This document shows positions 11,761-23,700 of a stretch of 64,000 nt of DNA, in pieces. Origin of the DNA: Nymphaea colorata (Eukaryota; Streptophyta; Magnoliopsida; Nymphaeales; Nymphaeaceae). Every line of letters begins with the position of its first letter. The stretch's first letter is position 1. The notes beneath the pieces are model-generated. The model ran no database searches. It was not told the origin of the DNA and saw only the letters and a list, made by a program, of their open reading frames with translations. The position numbers and the translations under genes were made by a program. The DNA lies in NCBI RefSeq assembly GCF_008831285.2, contig NC_045140.1:4937528-5001527 (forward strand), given 5' to 3'.

Positions 11761-14700
11761 GTATGATCATTTTCCTTCTGTTAATTATAACAAATCATAA
11801 CATACTCCTCCAGCTGAGAACAAATAGTTTCTGAATTATAGGGTATAGGACATTCAACTGCTGAGTGGAGGCCGTGCTTTCTTATACTTTCAAACTTGCA
11901 CCTCTATGCTCTTGATTCAGAAGCTTCACAGACTTACAGGCGGTGTATCAGGTATCATGACTATTTCTTGGTTCCAACCGACTTCCTTCACCTGTCATTT
12001 TGCATTTTTTTTCTCCATGTGATCTCTTGTAGTAGAATACGCTTGCAGTAGATTAGATTTCCACCTAGCAGTTGATTTCTAACTTTCTGTCTTGATTTGA
12101 ATTCCTCTGATGTGGACAGTATGGTTGGCCGACAAGTATTTGAGGTTTCTCCAACAAATGTTGATGGGTCATTGTTCTCCATTGCTGTGAGCTACAGAGG
12201 TCTTACTGTTCAAAAGGTGATTAAATATTCTCTAAATGTGAATCTCTATGTTGCTTTTATCTGTCTAGATGAATTAATAAGCCTTATGGTTAAGAGAATC
12301 GACTCCTATTAGCTTGGATTGGTGCTATGTTGATGCATGAGAACTATATACTGTGGGTCAAGTGGTGATCCATGTCACATGGGTGCAAAAAAATCCATAT
12401 ATTCATTGTTTATATTCATAAAGTATATATTAATAAATAAAATATAAAAAATGTATCAAAAAAGTGCAAAATATGAATTTTCCATGTTCTATACTGACGC
12501 CCGTGTCTAGTTGTATCCACACAGTTGAGGTGCCATTTTAGGACTGTTTGTGTGACAAAGGTTGTAAGCTTTTTTTCGTGAATTTTTGACGTAAGCTTTT
12601 AAAAGATTGGCAATCACTTTCTAAACAATTCTTGTTTATCTAATGACACACAATGTAAAATATGGATGATTTTCAAGGTTGAAGCCTCATGAACTAAGCA
12701 TGGGGCTCATGCTATGGTATCAGGTATATATGAAGCAAGATCTTTTACTTTCCTTGGGTTATTGGCAAGCACTCCTCAACTTCAATGCTAGACGATAGTA
12801 CTCAATGTTATTAGTCATTACAACTTAGAGTAATAACACTTCAAAGGAGCCAATGTGACAAATGAAAATGGATGAAGTGTCATTTTTTGTGGATGTTGGA
12901 TAGTAGACCTTACTTGTTCGTGATATTTTAGAAAATATCGTGATATTAAAGAGGAATATAAGAAAATAAAAATAAAAATAAAGGCCTTATATCTCTAGCA
13001 AAAGAAAGCCAGTGATTGCCTCCATAAAGTAGGTACTGCTGGCAGTATGAATTCTTGGTGCACTTAGCTAAATAAAAATAAAGTCCTTGTATCTGTTGCA
13101 AAAGAAAGCCAATCATTGCCTTCTTAAGGTAGGTATTGCTGGCAGTACCAATTCTTGGTGCACAAGGTGGCAATTAGCATTAAGGTGAAAGACTGAAAAT
13201 GGTGGGAGACAAGAAGTGGTACATGGAAATTAAGGTAAGAAAGAGGTAGAAGTGGAGTATATGTGTCCTAATTAGTCAATTGCGTGGAAGGCGAACTTTC
13301 TTTTGCATTTCATGTTCAAATGTGAACAAATTTCTCACAATTATCATTATAAATAACTGCCTTAAAAATGTTTGATAATGAAAGTATCTCTAATTCATGA
13401 TCTCTGCATAGTGTCTGCATAGTTTCTCAGTCAAACAAATTCCCTAGTCAGACATCGAATAACTTCTTTGCGAGTTCCTTTGTATTTACAAATGAACTGC
13501 AATACAATGTGCCTGAAGTATCTTGATCATAGCATTGCAGGCTTTAGAGTCTTCTACTACCATGATTGTAGAGTTCGGAGATGATGAACTGAAGACAACA
13601 TGGATGAGAGCGCTTGTTCAAGCAACTTATAAAGCTTCTGTAGTATTCTTCTTCTCCTGCAACGATTCTTCATTCCTTATACTACTGCATTAACTCCAGA
13701 ACTTTAAACTGTACCAAAATTCTGTTGGAACATTTGTTCAGGCTCCCCCTGCAATGGACATGCTTACGGAGCCGCCTAAAGGTACTGAGGAGCCTGATAT
13801 ACCTCGAGCTGATACTTACGGAAATGCAGATTTAGTTGTTAATGTTAATCTGGTCACAATGAAATTGATGATCTATGGTGAGGTAAGTTTTCTTGAAGTT
13901 TTCTGTGTAAGCTGCCCTTTGTACATGTACTTTCAGAAACTTCCTCATTTTAGAAATTCTAATTGATTTGTGACAAGAGATACCTACATATCTTTTAAGA
14001 GTGATTTGATTTGCATTGTTGAATATTTGTTGAATTGAACCTTCTAGGTGGAAGAGAAGGAGATCGAGAAGTATGAGGAGACACTTATTATAGAGCTTCT
14101 TGCAAGTGGAGGAAAGGTTCTCATATTTATTTATGAAGTTGCTTTCCTCCATTTTTTTGTATTTCTTCAAGTACAATCATTTGCAATGTACTTTATTGCA
14201 CTATTCAGATGCCTTCCCATATTTTATAGTTAGTGTAGCTAAAATCTCTTTCTGTTGGATTTTGGTATTACTAGGATATTTGCTTCTAGAAAAGAAGAAC
14301 CTTTAGGATGAAGTAAAATCAAAGGGGGAAATTCTAACTTTATAAAAAAAAATCCTGTTAAGTAATTAAATTGAAATATGATGTGTAAATGTGCTTTTTG
14401 AGCATTTTTTTTTTCACTGGGGATGCTGAACTTTATAGAAAGGGTTGAAGTACTATGGTAAAACTCTTCTATTGATCTCCTCATGGTGCATTCAAGTTAT
14501 TTTACTGCAGAATGAAGCATGTGGATGGGTGTGTCTTTTGGTGTATGTATCATCAGAAACTCTTGTAGTGTAAATTGGTTGTGCTCTACCCTAACAATTC
14601 GACCAAAAATTGATCTGAGTGCTCAGCCTGATGGATCACAATCCACTCTGAAATTACGTCCTTTTGCCACTTAGAAACAATAGAGACTAGGATGGGGAGG

Positions 14701-17700
14701 TATAAAGGAAGTTAACTATATTTAACCATTGAACTTTTCAGAATCTTAGAGGTGAGTTAATTGCCCTAGACATTCTTCAACATGAGATATGCATTCTTCC
14801 CTTCTTTGAGGCAAAACAATCTCGTTCTAGACAACAGGTTTGAGTTTCAATCCTGCTTTAAATGCCATCTTTAATAACCTGATCCGAAACTGATCAAGAG
14901 CCTAATTTGACAGATCCTAATCTGTCCTGTTGCCTAATTTGGTTTTCCACTCAAAAGAGTTGAAAATTAGGATACAAGGTACTAACAGACTCAGACATCC
15001 ACCAATTTTTCTCAAAATAGATACCACCATCAAATTTTCTCAAAATCTTAAATATGGGGAAGTTCACAAACTCTTCCTCGACCATGAAACGTTACAGGGA
15101 AGATCAAGGAATCAGCTAGGATTCAAAGTCATAAAGACGTAGAAAACAGATAATTTTTTTTTTCTTGGACACAATTGGAACTGAATTCTCAAGAAGAGGC
15201 CCTAGTGACTCATAAAACGGGTTTACCTTTCCCAGCTGCTGATAATGTCACATAATAATGAACATTGATGACTGGTGTTTGTGTAAAGGGACCACTCATT
15301 ATAAGTTAATCACATTATTGAATATTGAAATGTCATTTCCTTTAGTTTGGTTACAAATGTTAGCTGGTTTTGTGAATGGTCAAAAGCTGTATTAAATGCA
15401 ACTCCAGAGTTTATTATACTCAACTTTTTGATTGGATTGCGCAAATTTGTTAGTTGTTCCTAGGTACCTATGGTCGTAGCTTCTTGTGGTTGTGAGCCAT
15501 GCTTTTGAATGAAAAAGCTGTCTCTGTCTTTTTAGATATATATCTTGGAATTCCTTGGGAATTCCCGATTGGTGCCGTCTTCTTTTTATTTCCCGAGTCT
15601 TTAGTGAGTTATGGACAGAGTTAGAAAAAATAAAAAAAAGGTATAATCCATGAATATTGGTATGTTCATTGCTTTCTTTCTGTTACTTTAAAAGTATCTA
15701 CTTCAGCTTCAGCCACTCCAATTTTCAATATTCCTTTCTATTTCACATCAAATGAATGACATCTTCTGAAAATCTTAGTTATGAGTCTGTACCCCCTAGG
15801 AGCAATCTTGGGCCTTACCCTCTATTAACATATTGGTGAATTCGACGTGAAATATGACTTGGATCAAATTGATTTTTTTTTAATATCTCTAGGTGCAATT
15901 CCTTCAAAACCTGAGGATATTCACATATGTTTTGTACATACTTCTTGATATAATCCCATATTTTTTTTCATTTTCCTGGAGACCTTTTGAATAATTTTTG
16001 GTTGTGCATTCCAAAAGGAACGATGACTTTGGGTTGTACCAAGTCTGGAAGCAAGTGGATTTATTCTGTCCCATATCTACATATTAGTATTCTCTTTCTA
16101 AACCAAAAGTAATGTTTTGAAAACCAAATATTTTTTAAAATTGAAGTTATATATGAAATATAACTAATCACTCTTATTTTGATTTGCTGCATGTTATTGT
16201 GACTGATTAGTGTTTTTAATAGGTAAATGTTGTCAACTGGGGTGGCGATTTGACTGTAAATACTAAACTTCACTGTCTTCAAATTAAGGATGAATTTCAA
16301 GGTCGCCTCTCAGGGGCAACAAAGTATTTAGCTCGTTCAGTTCTGCAGAAGTCTGATGATGATGTGGTTCGTTCATGTGATATAACTGATCCAAGCTGTC
16401 CTGAAGTAGTGGACGAGGATGATGTTTTCAGAGATGCGTTGCCAGATTTTGTAGCTAATCCTGAGCAGAGCTTTTACTTGCAAAGGAACCATGAAATTTC
16501 TTGTCTTGTGCCATTTTCTTCTGAAGTTGTGGATATTGCTGGCAACCAGGATGAAGACAAGGTCAAACTGAAAAATTTACACGGAGAAATGTTTTATGAG
16601 GCACAGGATGACACACTCTCAGATTTTGTCGTGGTTACCTTTTTGACAAGGCATCCTGGTTCACTAATATATGAAGGAATTGATGTTCAGGTATTAAATA
16701 TAGTAATTTAGATTTCTTCTTCATACTCGGTTTCTGTTATCAACCTTAGGTTTTTAAAAATTGAACAGATGTGCATACGTATGTCAAAGTTGGAGTTCTA
16801 TTGCAATAGAGCCACTCTTGTAGCATTGACTAAATTTGGTCTGGACCTGAGCATGTTAAATTCTGGAGGCAGCCAAACTGCTTCACATGCTTCTGCTAGT
16901 GGTTCCACACAAACGGAGGAAAGGAATGAAGCAAATGAACATTCATATGTCAGAGGTTTGCTTGGTTATGGAAAGGACCGGGTTGTTTTTTATCTGAAAA
17001 TGGATGTCAATAGCGTCTGCATATACCTCAACAAGGAGGATGGGTCGCAGCTTGCAATGCTAGTTCAAGAGAATTTTCTGTTGGATCTAAAGGTGACTAG
17101 AATATTTCATTTTGCTGTTGTTTAATTTAATAAAGCTTCTGTTGCATGAACATGACTGAAGTTTTGGGTTTGGAAATATATTAGGGTTTGGAAATATATC
17201 ACTCTTGCAATTTCTTTCTTGTACTTTAGGTCAACCATTTGTTTCTCTGCTCCTTGGCCAGGTAAAATTGGCATGTTAGTAATATGAAGCACCTCTAAAA
17301 CCAACACATTACAATGGTTTTGTAATAAGTTCTTATCTAATTGCTTCTTGTCATCTCCCTTGACAAAGCTGGGTCTTGGAAATAGAGATTGGTTGTTGCC
17401 TGATAATTGCGTCTATTTCTTTTCTTATTTTTTGATGGTTATGTGTGACTCTGACCAAGTTCTAACTCTTGGTTTGCTTTTGCATATATTTGCTTTCTCA
17501 TGTTGCTATGTGGTTGTCCTTGTTTCAATTTCTCTTCCTAGGAACCATTAATTGGATTTTCATCAAGATGTTGGACTTAAGTGGCTCTAATGTCTTTACA
17601 GTTGGTCAGGTCTCTAGTGCAGCTTTACAGCATCTAGAAAACTAGAGAAGAGATGCGTGACGAGTAAATTTTGATTGTGATTTTGCTGTATGTTTTAGTA

Positions 17701-20700
17701 GTTTACTAATGCTTAAATTTTGGTACAGTTAATCCCAGTTTATCTTCTGTGCTTGGTTTTTTTTTTGCTTTGTCATCTTTGCATATACTTTCATAACTAT
17801 TCCCTTAGTCTTGTTTCATTACTGATGTCACTCAGCATGTTATTAATTCTATTAGTACCTGGGATAAAGTGGCATTAGCATATTTTTCGTCTTATAGATT
17901 TGTACTATGTGCCCTACACTATTAAGTGAAGGTCTGGCTAGTCTGAGAGCCTTAGGTCTAGGAGTAGTTGTTTTTTGAGGGTTGTTAATCTCTCTCTCTC
18001 TGGTTCTCTGTCTCTGTCTATCTCTCTTGCACACACATAGGAAAAACCATAAACATGCTAGTGGATTTATGACATTTTTTTTGCTGGAGTTTATTGTGAA
18101 AGATCCAAACAGGGTTAGAACGACCGGTAAATAATGTGAAGAATGTCAAGTAACCTTATCTTGTATAATTGGATTGACAAATGGCTTCTGTTTCACATTA
18201 TTTATGGTGCTTTGAATATCTGTTCATTTTCTTTGGCAGATGCTATTGGATGTATGACATCTTTTTTGCTGGAGTTTATTTTGAAAGATCTAAACTGGGT
18301 TAGAATGATTGGTAAATAATGTGAAGAGTGTCTAATAACCTTATCTTGTATAATTGGATCAACAAATGGCTTCTGTTTCACATCATTGATGGTGCTTTAA
18401 ATATCTATTCATTTTCTTTGGCAGATGCATCCAAGTTCTATTTCTATCGAGGGAACCTTGGGAAATTTACGACTCTGTGATATGTCTCTGGGTATGGATC
18501 ACTGCTGGGGGTGGCTTTGTGACCTACGTAACTCTGGAGTTGAGTCACTGATAAAGGTACCATCAACTGATTTCCTTTGGTGTTGTTCAGTTATTAAAGG
18601 TTAGAGAGGGAATGTGAGTGTCATGTCCTTGTGGGATTATGGTTCTTTTGCTTGCAGCATTGGAGCTTGAAATCTGTTTTCTTTGTTGACACTACAAAAT
18701 ACTCACTCGATTTCAGACATTGGTTGCAAGCCATCTCCTACTTGCCAACTTTGAGCCAGCTGCATTAGTGCAGTTCACCTGTGATACAAGCTCAGCTTGT
18801 AGTGACGACAAACGGAACCTTCGAAAGCCAAAGTAAATACGCTAAGCGACAAAGTAAAGAAAAATACAAACACCAAAAGGAACATCTACTTCTCTTTAAC
18901 TTCAAGGTATCCTTTACAAAATAAGCCGTTGCCCATTTATATGGACGAGAGCAAGTAATAGGTTGGGTCCTAAACAAGTATCCTGAATTCGAATGGATCT
19001 ACACTGATACAAATTGAACATAATTACCAAATGGATCTCAAAACAATATATATATATATAAACCAAAATCACAATTCAACCTTTGGTGCGCCTCGAGTAT
19101 CTATGCAGAGGCACCTGATCTCGACTATGCTCCAGATCCACAGGGGATTCCACGGCTGAAGACTCATGATCTGCACTGAAACATGAAGGTGAGACCTGAG
19201 GCGAGGAACTGGAACCGGGAGAGTGACGGGTCTAGTCCTGCTTTGCATCATTCTCCCCTGGTTGGAGAGAAATCGTTTCCGATGAATCATTGTCACAAGA
19301 GTAGGGAAACAAATAAAAAACATTAAAGATCGGCGAAATTTGCCAATCCTCGGGAAGCTCAAGGAGATAAGCATTTGTTCCTAGACGACGACGGATGCAG
19401 AAAGGGCCGTATTTCCTAGGACTCAACTTACTATAGGTACCGACAGGACATACCTCAGGTCGCAGGTAGACCTAGACTTGTTGTCCTACTTCAAAGTTGA
19501 CATCCCGATGACTCCGATCAACAAGGGACTTATAAGTTTCGTAACTCTCTTGAAGCTTCTGTTTCACTTGACTATGGACATCACATATATACTCAATAGC
19601 ATCAAGCGCTACCAGAGTGTGTTCTCCAGCTCCTGGTACTGGGAATAAATCGACAACATGGTTCGGGGACTGACTATATACCACTTGAAAAGGAGTCCTC
19701 CCAGTGGAACGGTTGACTGAGTTGTTATATGCAAACTCAGCTTGTGGTAGCAGAAGTCCCAAGTTTTTGTGTTCTCTCCTACAAGACACCTAAGTAAGTT
19801 TTCTAGAATTCTATTGACTACCTCGGTTTGACTATCAGTCTGAGGATAATAAGCACTAGTGAACTGAAGTTTAGTATTTAGTAGAGACCATAGTGAGCGC
19901 CTAAAGTGACTCAAAAACCTCGTATCTCGATCTGATGTATTGAACGAGGAAGTCCATGAAACCGTGCCACATCTTTGAAATAGTAAGAGGCAACCAATGA
20001 TGCATCTGTCATCCGCTTGCAAGGAATGGAAACAGCCATTTTTGAGAATTTGTCTACAACCACCGTGATTGTATCTACTCCATGAATAGTCTTGGGAAAT
20101 CCAACAATGAAATCCATAGAAACATGCTCCCAGGCCTGCTTGGAATAGGTAGAGGAGTATACAACCCACTATTTTGACTATGCTCCTTTGGAATTTGGTA
20201 AGTATGACAACATTGCATAAACTTAACATCCTTCCTCATCTTGGGCCAATAATAGCGTTCATCCACCAAGGAGTATGTCTTGTCCTGCCCTAAATGTCTC
20301 GACATTCTGTCACCATCGAGCTTTGCTATAAGCTGTAGTCGTAATGAGCATTGAGGCATACACAACTTATTTTCGCAGAAAAGGTAGCCATTATGAATGG
20401 AAAATTTGGAGGCCAGCTGTTGAGATGCAGAAGAGCACTCAACCCAAATGTGGCTGAAATCCGGGTCAGCATAATATCCTTACAACTTTCAAATCCAAGT
20501 ACCTCCACGGACATGGACATTAGGAGGGTGTTCTTTCTATTGAGGGCGTCTGCAACTCTTTTGAGCTTTCTTGATTGATGACGAATAGAGAAAGTATATT
20601 CTTGCAAGAAATTGACCCACTTGACATGGCAAGCACTCATTTCCTTTTGGCTGTGGAGATACTTAAGTGCCTCATGATCTGTACACAGAACAAATTCTTT

Positions 20701-23700
20701 GTAGATTAAATAGTGCCTCCAATACCGATGCGCCCACACAACAGAATAGAATTCTAAGTCATAGATAGAGTACTGACATTTTGCTCCGTTTAGCTTCTCA
20801 CTAAAGAAAGTGACAGACCTCTTGTTTTGACTAAGCACGACTCCAATTCCAACTTTGGAAGCATTACATTCTACCTCAAATACTCTAGTGAAGTCGGGTA
20901 AAGCCAGAACTGGGGCATGAGTCATACAGTCCTTGATAGTGGAAAAGGCATCCTCAGTTGCTGGGGTCCACCTAAAAGTTTCACCCTTAGACACTCTGTG
21001 ATAGGAGCCATGATCATGCTGAAGTTTCAGATGAATCTGCGGTAGAAAGTGGCTAGACCATGAAAACTTCTGACATCGCCTATTGTTTTCGGTGTTGGCC
21101 AATCCACGACAACTTGCACTTTAGATGGGTCGGCTTGTACTCCTTCTGATGAACCAATAATCCCCAAGAAGACCAGGTTCGAAGTGAGGAAATTGCATTT
21201 CTTGGCATTGACAAACAACTTTTCCTTACACAAAGTCTCTCTGACATTAGGTACTTCACTATGGTTTTTCATCAAGTAAACAAAGGTGTTACGAGAACAA
21301 TCATCTATAAAGGTGATAAAATACTGAAAACCATGACAAGAAGGAATTCCCGAAGACCCCCACACATCAGAATGAATCACGACAAACACCTCATTAGAAC
21401 GATGGATAGAAACATGGTATGAAGCCCTAACATGTTTAGCCAGGTGACAGACTTCACAAGACACCATAGTCATATCTAAACTGGAACATAAATCAGGAAA
21501 CAACTGTCTAAGAATTCCAAAAGGAAGGTGTCCAAGGCGCTCACGCAACGTAGAATCAACTGAAGGGAGTCCTCTCTACTCTTCTTTGTTTTGCTAGCAG
21601 CCATCATGAGAGCTGTAGCACCACACATTGGTAAACGATATAGCCCCTCAGAAACCAAACCAATCCCAATCCTCTTCCCTGTCAGCAAGTCATGCAGAAC
21701 ACAACGATCAACAGAAAAAATAAGTTCGCAGTTCAACTCTTTTGTGATCTTGCTAACCGATAAGAGGTTCAAGGGAAGATGTAGAGCATTGTTAATTAAG
21801 AACTTGTTCAAAAGTGAGAGACTCCCTTTTCCAGCCACAAAAATAGAGGAACCATCGGCAAGAGACACACGTTCTTTTCCCGACGAAAGCTTATACCCAT
21901 GAAAGACCTTAGGATCGCCAGTCATGTGGTGGGTGGCACCACTGTCGATAATCCACTCTTCCATATAAAAATCCGCCATCATAGAGGTTCACCAAAGTAG
22001 CAATAAGAGCAGCTGAACAGGTGCAACGGTGGATGAGAAGAGGCAGTGACAACACTGCACAATGGAGCAAACGACTTGCACATTGCAGCAGCACAGGTGC
22101 AGTCAGCGGCGGAACTCCACTCACGTCAGGCGAGCAGCAGCATTGGCGATGCAGCTCCAACGACAACAGCTGCGGCAGCCACTCAGTCGACAACAGAGAG
22201 AAGCAGCGGCAGAGACGAGTGATGCACAACAGAGCTCCACAGCCAATCACGACCAGAAAGGAGAGGCAATGCTGATCAGACGGACGGTGGCCAGTCACTG
22301 TTGAAACAAGGACAGGGAGGCGACACAGTAACACAGGTGTTGGCAGCAGGCGGAAGCCGTGGAAGATGCTGTCGTCGATCAGAGTAGGGCACTTGCTGGA
22401 CCAGACGATAGCCGCAACAACAAAAACAGGGTAGCGGCAGGGAGAAGGGCATCGACTGCAACAGACTCCGTCGGGCACAACCACAATGATGAGGAACGAT
22501 GAAGCTCCACTCGTCAGACCCCTGCAGCGAACGACGACTGTGGAGCAGGCGGAGCACTCCCACGAACGACGACAGTGGACACCTTGGATCGGGCAAAACT
22601 GGACGCCAGCCAGAGGAAAGAAGAAAAGGTGTCAAACGACGTTGGAACTTCACGACATCGCTGACCAGAACGGGTGGCACAGGGTTCATGGTCCACGGTT
22701 GGGAGGCACGAACCTCACGACAGAGTCAGAGGAAGCTGCCGCACACGAGGAACAACGATAGGGAGAGACCGGCGGTAGAATAGAATCTTCAACCACAAAA
22801 GAAAGCGAGAACAATGCACCTCAGGCGATGGCAGAAGCTGGGTGACGGCGGGCGCTGGGCGACACCATGGCAACAGACGAGAGGAGAGAGAACAGCGACA
22901 ACCGACAAACAAACGACAGCCTCCACCGGAACTCCACGGCGGCAGAAGAGAGGCGACGGCCAGAGGAAGCTGCAGGGAGGCAGAGAGACGTTGAGGAGAG
23001 CACTGAAAACGTTCGGCAGGACAGGAAATATCCGACGATGGAGAGCGTTAGGCGATGGAGAGCAGGCAGCGTTGGGCGAGCAAGGGGGCCTGAACTTCAC
23101 GGCAGACTAAAAATTTTCCAGAAATTCGGCTCTGATACCATGTAGAAACGAAGAGAAGAACACGATGTAATGTGGAAAACCCCTCAACAAGAGGGAAAAA
23201 ACCACGGGTGAGGAGGACTAGTGCCCACTAGCAGCTAGACACTCTCTCTTAGAATTTCATTCACACTGAAAAGAGGGATTACATGGGTATAAACAGAACC
23301 CAGACCCGAAACAACCAAACCCATCAACAATTGCAAAACACAACATTACACTTGCTCACGGTAGCACAAAGTGCACTTGGGCACAACGATTAAAAAGAAA
23401 AACTAACTTCCTTCTTGAAACATGCTTTGAGAAGCAAATTTACAATGGCTAGAGCCACCCTTACACGAACTATGCAATTGAAGAGGACCAGCTGTTGGGC
23501 CAGTCCCATTGGATGGAACACTGGACACTGGGGGTTGCCCTGATGCAACAGCTACTTATAGTGTTTTGATAATGACTAGAAAACAAGAAGATAGAAAACT
23601 AAAAAAATTTGTAGGACAAAAAATGCAGTAACCCTATTTGTAATATTTTTTCCTTATATATGCCACAATATGTATGCATATATGTAAATAAATGTACTGT

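Larger units (their letters stand above)
18780..23329 (-). mobile_element. Chimeric retroelement: copia 5' half, gypsy 3' half
   Basis: Read from right to left: copia-type LTR (23141-23329), primer-binding site (23129-23140), GC-rich leader of about 1.1 kb, copia protease and integrase N-half, then gypsy reverse transcriptase C-part, RNase H, integrase and an AT-rich tail (18780-19075). No gag was found. The left end does not match the right LTR, so this is not a simple complete element. It could be a copia inserted in a gypsy followed by deletion, or a recombinant product later truncated. Confidence 0.75.

Noticed and set aside
22000-23128. Several GC-rich open frames on both strands
   Set aside because: They overlap in all frames, match no family and lie in the leader of a retroelement; composition explains them.
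23410-23560. Minus-strand 48-codon open stretch rich in Pro and Ser
   Set aside because: No family recognised and no start or splice context; left as part of the intron.
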